A stretch of DNA of 64,000 nucleotides from Corynebacterium pygosceleis (GTDB lineage Bacteria > Actinomycetota > Actinomycetes > Mycobacteriales > Mycobacteriaceae). Below, in pieces: positions 57,440 through 64,000 of this stretch; the first letter of the stretch is position 1; the number at the start of each line of letters is the position of its first letter. Under the pieces are notes generated by a model that was given only the letters and a program-made list of their open reading frames with translations, did not search any database and was not told the origin of the DNA. The translations under genes and the position numbers were made by a program. The stretch covers positions 248,001 through 312,000 of the forward strand of contig NZ_JAENIQ020000004.1 in the NCBI RefSeq assembly GCF_016595275.2. The letters run 5' to 3'.

Positions 57440-59284
57440 CTACGCGAGGTAGTCGCGGCGGCAGACCCTGCGGGCAATCTTACCGCTGGAGCTGCGCTTG
57501 ATCTCGTCGGGTGCGACGATCACGATGTCGGCCGGTACGACACCGTGCGAGCTGGACACCGCGGTACGGATCGCGTCGATCGCGGCGGCGTCACCCTCCG
57601 CGTCACGACCGAAGTCGCGCTCCGCGATGATGACCAGTTTCTCCACCTCGTCACCGGGGATCGCGAACGCCGCGATGGCCGCCGGACGGATGTGCTCGGA
57701 GGCGTGGTCGACGGTGTACTCGATGTCCTGCGGGTAGTGGTTGCGGCCCGCGATGATGATGAGGTCCTTGCGGCGGCCGGTGATGTAGAGCTCGTCGTCC
57801 ACGATCACGCCGAGGTCACCGGTGGCCATCCAGCGGTCGTCGTCCGGGGCACCCTCGGCACGGGAGTTCTCCGGCAGGCGGCCGGCGAGCGTGTTGCGGA
57901 AGGTCTCGGCGGTGTCCTCGGGGCGGTCGAGGTAGCCGGCGGCGGTGTTGTCGCCGTGGGTCCACATCTCACCGACCGTGCCGTCCGGCACCTCGCAGCG
58001 GGTCTCGGGATCGACGATGACGAGGTGCTGCGGGCGGGCGACCTGACCGTTGGACACGAGGGCCGCGGCGTGCTCACCGGGACCGTCGACGAGTTCGACG
58101 GTGCCCTCGTTGAGGCGGTCACGGTCGACCCAGGTGATCAACGGGCGGGTGTCGGTCTGCGGGGTGGAGACGATGAGCGACGCCTCGGCCAGACCGTAGG
58201 AGGGGCGGATGACGTTGGTGTTCAGGCCGTATCCGCCGAAGGTCTCGATGAACTGGTTGATGGCCTTCGGGGTGACCGGTTCGGAGCCGACGATCAGGCC
58301 GTCGACGCGGCTGAGGTCGAGGGTCCGGCCCTCGGCGGGGCGGCCGTAGCGGACGGCGAGTTCGAGGGCGAAGTTCGGGACGATGGTGTAGGTGTTCTCC
58401 CCCTCTTCACCACCGGAGATCTGTTCGATCCAGCGGCTGGGCTGCTGGATGAAGTCGCGGGGGCTCATCATCTCGATCTTCAGGCCGAGGATGATGCAGA
58501 ATGCGGCGAGGATGATGCCCATGTCGTGGTGCAACGGCAGCCAGGAGACGACCCGCAGCGGCAGCTGGAGCTTCGCGGCGGCGAAGATCTGCAGCACGTT
58601 GGTCATGATGTTGCGGTTCGTGAGCACCACACCGGCCGGGGTGCGTGTCGATCCGGAGGTGTACTGGAGGAACGCCACGAGATCCAGCGGGGAGGAGGTG
58701 GAGGACGCCGCGAGCTGCTTACCGGCCTCGGTCTCCATGGGGTTGACGAAGCTCTCGGCGAGGGAGTCCGGGAGCGCGTCGATCGTGAGGATGCGGGGGC
58801 GTTCGGCGGCGGGGCGGGAGGCGAACAGCTTGCGGACGGCCGCCGCGGACGCCGAGTTCGTCAGGATGAACTTCGGTTCACAGTCCGCGAGGACGGCGGT
58901 CAGGTGGTCACCGTGGCCCGGCTCGGTCGGATCGTACAGCGGGATCGGTGCCATACCGGCGTACATGGCGCCGAGGAAACCGAACATGTACTCCGGGCTG
59001 TTGCCCGCGAGGATGGCGACCCGGTCACCGAGGGTCCCGATCTGCTGGAGTCGGGCGGCGACGGCCTTGATGCGGGTGTTGATCTGCCTGCGCGAGTAGT
59101 CCGTGCACTCACCGTCACGGTTGGACGAGTAGTCCCAGAACCGGAGACAGTCACGGTCCGCCCCACCGGAGGAGGCCTCCACCATGTAGAGCGTCTCGCA
59201 CAGTCCGGCGAGCGTGAGCTGCTCGGGAAGGTTGATCTGGCCCTTGTCATCAAAGAACTGGCCGATGGCCGCCTTGAGATCCAT
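57440..59284 (-). CDS. fadD32: Long-chain fatty-acid-AMP ligase FadD32
   Basis: 614 residues from ATG 59284 (GAGGAG site); a longer frame to 59425 is unsupported. Adenylation motifs: FLQYTSGSTRTPAGVVLTNRNI, SWLPLHHDMGII, YGLAEASLIV, WMATGDLGVIVDDELYITGRRKDLII and the C-terminal SSSGKIARRVCR. The insertion typical of FAALs rather than acyl-CoA ligases falls in the middle region. It activates the meromycolate chain as acyl-AMP and loads the first ACP of Pks13. First gene of the operon; 165 bases separate it from pks13. Confidence 0.95.
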   Translation of the reverse strand: MDLKAAIGQFFDDKGQINLPEQLTLAGLCETLYMVEASSGGADRDCLRFWDYSSNRDGECTDYSRRQINTRIKAVAARLQQIGTLGDRVAILAGNSPEYMFGFLGAMYAGMAPIPLYDPTEPGHGDHLTAVLADCEPKFILTNSASAAAVRKLFASRPAAERPRILTIDALPDSLAESFVNPMETEAGKQLAASSTSSPLDLVAFLQYTSGSTRTPAGVVLTNRNIMTNVLQIFAAAKLQLPLRVVSWLPLHHDMGIILAAFCIILGLKIEMMSPRDFIQQPSRWIEQISGGEEGENTYTIVPNFALELAVRYGRPAEGRTLDLSRVDGLIVGSEPVTPKAINQFIETFGGYGLNTNVIRPSYGLAEASLIVSTPQTDTRPLITWVDRDRLNEGTVELVDGPGEHAAALVSNGQVARPQHLVIVDPETRCEVPDGTVGEMWTHGDNTAAGYLDRPEDTAETFRNTLAGRLPENSRAEGAPDDDRWMATGDLGVIVDDELYITGRRKDLIIIAGRNHYPQDIEYTVDHASEHIRPAAIAAFAIPGDEVEKLVIIAERDFGRDAEGDAAAIDAIRTAVSSSHGVVPADIVIVAPDEIKRSSSGKIARRVCRRDYLA

Positions 59285-59393
59285 TATTCTCCTCGTTCGT
59301 CGGTGAGGTGCGCGCTGTCCGGCACCATTATCTGCATCGTAAGTTTGGTCCAGTGTATTACTTTGCCGACGAAACCCAAGTCGACGCGCGGCG

Positions 59394-60374
59394 TCAGGGA
59401 ACCGGCGGCACCGAGGTGACGACACCGGACGCGGGCGCCTGCCCCGGGTCCGGGATCCGGTCGATCAGGTCGGACGACCACCCGACCAGCCACCGGGAGG
59501 TCGTCGACCCCGGGAAGACGTTGGGGTTCGTCGCGTACCGGGCGTGGACCCCGTTGTTCTCGATCAGCCCCTGCGCCCGTTCCACCGCATTGCCGACACC
59601 CAGCGGAGCGTCACAGATGTGGTCGTCGGGGGCACAGATCTGGAAGGTCCGGTCATCCAGCGCGCCGAACCCGCTGTCCCGTGGTCCACGCATCGTGGCA
59701 CCCGGGGTCACGAGCTGAACGGCGGGATTCAGCAGTTCGAGCGAGATCTCGGCACCGACTCCGGACACCGGGTTGCCCACGGCCTGCCCGACACCCGGTT
59801 CGCGCCGACCGTCCGCGACCAGGGCGACACCCCTGACACGTTCGGCGGGCACGGCACCGTGTCCGTTGCCGATCTCGCTGGCGATGTCACCGACGATGAC
59901 GGCCCCCTGGGAGAAACCGGTCATGATGAAGTCGGTGAGCGGGCAGTCCCGGTGGGTGACACGCAGTTCGTTCTCCAACGACGACGTCCCCTCGCTCCGG
60001 GATTCGTCGTACGTCATCTCCTGATCGGCGTTGATGTTGCGGAACTGCGCGGTGTACGGCAGGGTCCACACCTTCACCCGGTCCGCCGGGTACCTGTCCT
60101 GCAACGGTCGGGTGACCGTCAGCATGAATGAATTCGGGTTGAACGACGGGTTGATCGGGTCGTCGGTGGGCGACGACTCCCACGTGCCCGGCGCTGCGAT
60201 GACCTCGACGGCGGGGCACCAGTCCGGCTGCGCCGGACCGGTGGCTGCGGGTCCACCGGGCTCCCCGGGTTCCTGGCCGGGGATCACTCCCTCATCGTTG
60301 ACCCACCGCCATGTTCCCACGGCTATCAGGCCGACCACGATGATGACGGCCAGGACTGTCAGCGTCTTTTTCAT
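59394..60374 (-). CDS. Cutinase-family secreted hydrolase (Rv3802c/cg3180-like)
   Basis: 326 residues from ATG 60374. One N-terminal helix or uncleaved signal (KKTLTVLAVIIVVGLIAVGTW) is followed by a cutinase alpha/beta fold: WCPAVEVIAAPGTWESS, nucleophile elbow FIMTGFSQGAVIVGDIASEIG, and the Asp/His part QICAPDDHICDAP...GVHARYATN. In M. tuberculosis the equivalent Rv3802c, between mycolate genes, is a phospholipase/thioesterase linked to mycolate metabolism. It is the gene just upstream of fadD32 in all mycolate clusters known to me. Five bases separate it from the lipoprotein gene. Confidence 0.88.
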   Translation of the reverse strand: MKKTLTVLAVIIVVGLIAVGTWRWVNDEGVIPGQEPGEPGGPAATGPAQPDWCPAVEVIAAPGTWESSPTDDPINPSFNPNSFMLTVTRPLQDRYPADRVKVWTLPYTAQFRNINADQEMTYDESRSEGTSSLENELRVTHRDCPLTDFIMTGFSQGAVIVGDIASEIGNGHGAVPAERVRGVALVADGRREPGVGQAVGNPVSGVGAEISLELLNPAVQLVTPGATMRGPRDSGFGALDDRTFQICAPDDHICDAPLGVGNAVERAQGLIENNGVHARYATNPNVFPGSTTSRWLVGWSSDLIDRIPDPGQAPASGVVTSVPPVP

Positions 60375-60379
60375 ACCGT

Positions 60380-60931
60380 CTAGCAGTACGCTGACTTGGC
60401 CGCGGAGGCAATCCGCTCGGCGATCTCGGGAACCGGCGCGGACGCCCGTTCCTGCTCGACGAGCTGCCCGGCGACCGCCTCCAGCGTGTAGTTGTCCACA
60501 CCGCTGGCGGCCGAACGGCACACCTCGGCCGCCGCACCGATCATCTGGTCCTCGACACCGTCGACGGAGATTCCACCGTCCTTCAGCGCCTTCAGGTAGT
60601 CCATGTCGGAGGCGCTGCGGTCCTGCGAGAGGCCGGGGATCTCGTCGATCTCCTTCGCCGCGCCGTCCCGGGGTTCGGGAACCGCCGGCACCACCGGCTG
60701 CGGGGCGGCCTCACGGTATTCGGGGCTCGCCGAGGAGAGGGACGACTCACGGGCCTCCTTCTCCTCATCGGATTCATCCGCCCCGGGAGTCTTCGACTCC
60801 GCCTTGGGCAGCGGCGAGGAGGTCGCCGTCGTGTCTCCGGCGGTCGCGTCACCGCTCTCGGAGGTGGCTCCGCCGCAGCCCGCCAGCGCGAGCACAGCGA
60901 CGGTCAGCAGGGGAAGAGTCAATCTCCGCAT
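60380..60931 (-). CDS. DUF732-domain lipoprotein
   Basis: 183 residues. Lipobox LAGC with Cys at residue 19; a long acidic, Ser/Thr/Glu-rich linker (20-95); and a C-terminal DUF732 helical domain (about 100-183: DMDYLKALKDGGISVDGVEDQMIGAAAEVCRSAASG...), with two Cys that may pair. Its ATG overlaps the TGA of the mycolyltransferase by one base (TGATG), so the two are coupled. The homologue (cg3181) occupies the same place in C. glutamicum; function unknown. Confidence 0.87.
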   Translation of the reverse strand: MRRLTLPLLTVAVLALAGCGGATSESGDATAGDTTATSSPLPKAESKTPGADESDEEKEARESSLSSASPEYREAAPQPVVPAVPEPRDGAAKEIDEIPGLSQDRSASDMDYLKALKDGGISVDGVEDQMIGAAAEVCRSAASGVDNYTLEAVAGQLVEQERASAPVPEIAERIASAAKSAYC

Positions 60932-62919
60932 CAGTTCATTTCCTCGACGATTGTTCCGTTGACCTGCTTGATCGTTCCGTGCTGGAAGGACTGCCTCAGG
61001 CCACCCGCCGGAATCTCCTCGAGGTCGGAGGTGGGCCAGCCGAACTTGCCGTTCTCCCAGCCGTTCTCGCCCCAGTGGTCGCGGATGTCGCCGTTGTAGA
61101 CGACGTGCGCGCCGGTGGTCGGGGACCAGTAGATGGTGCCGGTCTCGAAGTTCTGGAGTGCACCACCCGGGATCGGGAACTCGTTGGAGGTGGGGGCACC
61201 CAGCTTCGAGGCGGTGGCCTTCATCTCCCCGTACTTGCGGGCGATGAGTCCCCGGGACCAGAAGGTCTCGTTCTTCGGGGTGCGGATGACGTAGCCGCCC
61301 TGGAACTGCTGGATCCAGCTGCCCTCGAGTTCCTTGGCCTCGGCCACCGGGTATCCGAGCACGCCGGTCTCCCAGCCCTGGTCGCCCCAGGACTCGAACA
61401 TGTCGGCCGGGATGGCCTGGGCACCGGTCTCCGGGGTCCAGTAGATCGAACCGTGCTCGAAGTGGACGTAACGGCCCTTGCCGTCCGGTGCGGTCAGTTC
61501 GTTGGTCGTCGGGAATCCGAGGAAGGAACGCGGACCACCGAGTTCGGCGTAGCGCGCGGCGATCCGGCCGATGAGCACGTGGGCGTCGGTCGCCGGTGAC
61601 CAGTAGGCCTGGCCGCCACGGAAGTCCTGCGCCTTACCGGCGACATCGTCGACGGAAACGACGTCGTACTCGTTGTTGACGCAGTTTCCCCACGCGCCGG
61701 AGGCGGTCGCGGCACCGATGGCACCGATGGCCTCGCAGTCCGCGCCACGGTCCTCGTCCTTGAGACCGAGGGTGTCGGCGATGTACGGCCACGCCTGGGT
61801 CAGCTCGAACTGCCAGTACGGCCAGTTGTGGACGCCGGAGGGACGGAACATCGAGATCACCGGGACATCGGCTTCCTTGGCGGCCTCGACGAAGGTCTGG
61901 GACGTCATCCGGGCGATGACCTCCAGTCCCTTGCCCGCCTCGTTCGCGGGTGACGTGGCGACGGACCCCGGCTCACCGAAGTCGTCACGCCCGGAACCGG
62001 CGGAAATGTAGACGGTCTTGCCCTTCAGCGCCTCGATACCGAGCTTCGGGTCATTGTCGATCCACCGCTGGGAACCGGCCGGCCCCCACATCGCGTCGGC
62101 GTCGTAGCCGCCGCCCTCCTTCAGGGCACCGGAGATCATCGCGGGCATGCCCGTGGAGGTGGTGTCGAGGTAGCCGGAGAAGGAACCGACGAACTTGAAG
62201 AGGTCGGGACGGTGCTCGGCGATGTTGACGGCGGCGGTGCCACCCATCGACAGACCGATGATCGCGCGCTCACCGTTCGCCCGGTACCCCTGCTTCAGCA
62301 CGGCCGGCAGCTCCTGCGTGAGGAACGTCTCCCACTGGTAGTTCTTGCCGTTGTCCGGACGGTTCCAGTCGGTGTAGAACGACGCCTCGCCACCGATGGG
62401 CAGGATCACGTTGACGTTCTTGTCGGCGAAGAACTGCTCGGCGTTGGTGTTCAGGGTCCAGCCGGACTCCTCGTCGACGGCGCGCAGGCCGTCGAGCAGC
62501 CACACGCTCGGGAACTCGGCGTCGGGCTGCGAGTACCAGTCACGGGCGAGCAGAACCTGGACCTGCATCAGCTGTTCCGGCATCGCGGCGGACCGGATGA
62601 ACAGGGCAATACGGTGCGTGCCCAGCCATTCCTGACGGACGACGTCCACCCCCTCGGGGAGACCCTCGATGTCCGGGTACTCCGTCTTCACCGGGGTCCG
62701 TTCCGGGACGTTGTCCTCCTTCAGGTAATCGGAGATTCCGCCGGAGGACCCGAACGCACTGGAAAGGCCGTTCAGGCCGGAGCTCTGCGCCAGGACGGTC
62801 GACTGCTCGGCCGAAGCGACCGGGGAGAGGAGGCCGACGCCCAGGGCGATGGCCGTGGGGACGGCAGCGAGGGCGACCCGGTAAGGGCGCCGGCTGCTGT
62901 TGGATGCGGTGTCGCGCAT
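60931..62919 (-). CDS. cop1: Trehalose corynomycolyltransferase with LGFP repeats (Cop1/PS1)
   Basis: 662 residues. Signal peptide to about residue 37 (VASA-EQS). Esterase-D/antigen-85 domain (about 75-400) with [29 protein letters not shown], nucleophile S224 in [13 protein letters not shown], and the catalytic His in SGVHNWPYW. The C-terminal third (about 435-655) carries four LGFP-type repeats ([44 protein letters not shown]), which anchor the enzyme to the arabinogalactan/peptidoglycan layer. It transfers corynomycolate to arabinogalactan and trehalose. AAGGA precedes the ATG. Confidence 0.95.
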   Translation of the reverse strand: MRDTASNSSRRPYRVALAAVPTAIALGVGLLSPVASAEQSTVLAQSSGLNGLSSAFGSSGGISDYLKEDNVPERTPVKTEYPDIEGLPEGVDVVRQEWLGTHRIALFIRSAAMPEQLMQVQVLLARDWYSQPDAEFPSVWLLDGLRAVDEESGWTLNTNAEQFFADKNVNVILPIGGEASFYTDWNRPDNGKNYQWETFLTQELPAVLKQGYRANGERAIIGLSMGGTAAVNIAEHRPDLFKFVGSFSGYLDTTSTGMPAMISGALKEGGGYDADAMWGPAGSQRWIDNDPKLGIEALKGKTVYISAGSGRDDFGEPGSVATSPANEAGKGLEVIARMTSQTFVEAAKEADVPVISMFRPSGVHNWPYWQFELTQAWPYIADTLGLKDEDRGADCEAIGAIGAATASGAWGNCVNNEYDVVSVDDVAGKAQDFRGGQAYWSPATDAHVLIGRIAARYAELGGPRSFLGFPTTNELTAPDGKGRYVHFEHGSIYWTPETGAQAIPADMFESWGDQGWETGVLGYPVAEAKELEGSWIQQFQGGYVIRTPKNETFWSRGLIARKYGEMKATASKLGAPTSNEFPIPGGALQNFETGTIYWSPTTGAHVVYNGDIRDHWGENGWENGKFGWPTSDLEEIPAGGLRQSFQHGTIKQVNGTIVEEMN

Positions 62920-63316
62920 GAAGGTGTCCTTTGTATCGGTTCTTGGGATCGGGTACCGCCGGGACGGCGGACCTGTGCGGCCGCTGGCATGGATGGGACA
63001 CCCCGCCGAGCTCCGGGAGTTCCCCTCCCCCGGAACCGACGGTGGTGGCCGCCACCGGCTCTTCGTGTAGTTATGTCGTCGCCCAAGGGCCGGGCCGTTA
63101 CTAACCGCTGTACCAGCGTCCGACCCAAACCCTAAAGATCGACTTTAAGTTTATGTAGATCGTCACAGTTCGGCGACATTGACCGTGCGACACGCCGACG
63201 GGAGCCCCCACACCCGGTGCCACCTCCCCCCTGCCCCGGTTCCGGGGCGTACAACGGACAGATCCCCGCCGGAACCTCAATCCGGGCTCCGACGGGGATC
63301 TGTTTGGCGGGGACGG
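62920..63316. promoter_or_regulatory. Intergenic region between the two mycolyltransferase genes, 397 bp
   Basis: The part next to cop1 should contain its promoter; an A/T-rich patch at about 63130-63170 (including AAAGATCGACTTTAAG) is the most likely place, about 210-250 bases before the start. The right part holds the terminator at 63258-63303. No supported gene is present. Confidence 0.45.
63258..63303 (-). terminator. Terminator of the second mycolyltransferase gene
   Basis: An 11-bp perfect stem (63258-63268 with 63293-63303) extended inward by GGA/TCC pairs. It lies 14 bases beyond the stop of the minus-strand mycolyltransferase gene. Confidence 0.65.
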
Positions 63317-64000
63317 TCACCAGGCGTTCATGACGTCCAGGACACGCCCCTTGGTCTTGTGCAGCTGATCGGTCCAGATGCCCCAGTTGTGGACACCCGT
63401 CGGCGGGTAGTCGACGGTGGGGTTCAGTCCGATGGCGCGCGCCTTGAGTTCCCAGGCGACCGTGGTGTTCCGGGCAACCCATTCCAGGCCCCAACCGACG
63501 ATGCGGTCCCAGAGGGGGACGTTCCAGTCCCCGCCCGCCCACATGCCGGTCGCGGCGGAGATGTAGACGTCCTTGCCGCGCAGGCCCTCCATGTTCCAGT
63601 ACGGATCATTCTGGAAACGCCGGGGGCTGACGATCGCACCGTACATGGAGTTGATGTTGAGGCTCCCGGTTTCCAGCAGGGCGATACGCATCAACGTCTG
63701 CATACCGGGCGCCGTCGTGGTGAGGTACCCGGAGAAACTCATGGCCTGCTGGTACATCCCGGGGTGACGCGCCGCGATGTTCAGTGCTGCGGTGCCTCCC
63801 ATGGAGAGCCCGGCGATGGAGTTGCGGTGGGGGTTGACCCCGAAATGCTGGTGGAGATAACCGGGAAGCTCGGCGGTGAGGAAGGTCTCCCACTTGATGA
63901 CCTGCGGGTCGGAGGAGGAGAAGTTGCCGGGGGCGATCCAGTCACTGTAGAACGTGCCCGCGCCACCGATCGGCATGATGAGGTTGATGTTGCTGTCGGC
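63317..64000 (-). CDS. Trehalose corynomycolyltransferase, C-terminal part (cut by window end)
   Basis: The frame stays open through base 64000, so the visible 227 residues (ADSNINLIMPIGGAGTFYSDW onward) are the C-terminal two thirds. An internal Met is not the real start. Antigen-85 motifs: LPIGG-like MPIGGAGTFYSDW, nucleophile in [13 protein letters not shown], and the terminal His in TGVHNWGIWTDQL. It ends soon after (VLDVMNAW) without LGFP repeats, matching the shorter secreted type (Cmt2/CmytB) next to cop1 in C. glutamicum. It probably acts on trehalose monomycolate to make trehalose dimycolate. Confidence 0.92.
   Translation of the reverse strand, partial: ADSNINLIMPIGGAGTFYSDWIAPGNFSSSDPQVIKWETFLTAELPGYLHQHFGVNPHRNSIAGLSMGGTAALNIAARHPGMYQQAMSFSGYLTTTAPGMQTLMRIALLETGSLNINSMYGAIVSPRRFQNDPYWNMEGLRGKDVYISAATGMWAGGDWNVPLWDRIVGWGLEWVARNTTVAWELKARAIGLNPTVDYPPTGVHNWGIWTDQLHKTKGRVLDVMNAW

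Overview
The window is high-GC actinobacterial DNA from a mycolate-containing member of the Corynebacteriales, almost certainly a Corynebacterium. The basis is the set fadD32-pks13-accD3, two mycolyltransferases (one with LGFP repeats), an MmpL3/CmpL1-type trehalose-monomycolate exporter, an AftD arabinofuranosyltransferase and the TmaT/LmcA/MtrP envelope locus. The species cannot be read from the sequence. These loci follow the order known from C. glutamicum and, in part, M. tuberculosis.

Layout. 1-6.2 kb: the end of a Pro/Ala-rich repeat protein, an orphan siderophore-binding lipoprotein, alaT, a Ser/Thr-rich anchored protein and a YibE/F membrane protein. 6.2-11.7 kb (minus strand): UDP-glucose dehydrogenase, a 43-residue membrane protein, and a tightly overlapping operon of dcd plus a complete osmoprotectant ABC importer. 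11.8-14.9 kb: a degenerate ABC ATPase coupled to a YhgE/Pip membrane protein, then tRNA-Gly(CCC). 15-18.9 kb: an ABC-2 exporter pair, a gene-poor 1.4-kb stretch of visibly lower GC, and a small XRE regulator whose promoter and start are duplicated upstream. 18.9-22.6 kb: VanW-type protein, NagZ-type lipoprotein and a universal stress protein.

22.6-34 kb is envelope lipoglycan and trehalose-mycolate biology: DUF2613, AftD, TmaT, LmcA, a membrane protein, a GT4 glycosyltransferase, MtrP and then pckG. 34-39.2 kb holds trmB, an NYN protein, CmpL1/MmpL3 and an LPG-flippase-like protein. 50.5-64 kb resumes the mycolate block: a small membrane protein, AccD3, Pks13, FadD32, a cutinase-like hydrolase of the Rv3802c type, a DUF732 lipoprotein, the LGFP mycolyltransferase and a second mycolyltransferase cut by the window end.

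Between these halves of the mycolate region, at about 39.3-49.7 kb, lies a self-contained catabolic locus. It encodes an ascorbate-type PTS (IIA, IIB, IIC), two different SIS-domain proteins, a PfkB-family sugar-phosphate kinase, a class II tagatose/fructose-bisphosphate aldolase, a DeoR repressor, an N-acetylhexosamine-6-phosphate deacetylase and a secreted protein of unrecognised family. The enzymes fit an N-acetylgalactosamine-like route (uptake with phosphorylation, deacetylation, deamination/isomerisation, phosphorylation, aldol cleavage), but with an unexpected transporter class. This is the best candidate for an undescribed system. Its 586-bp divergent control region contains repeats that look like operators.

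Two recurring design features are long, almost perfect hairpins without U-tracts at gene ends, and leaderless starts in which a -10 element sits 6-7 bases before the start codon.
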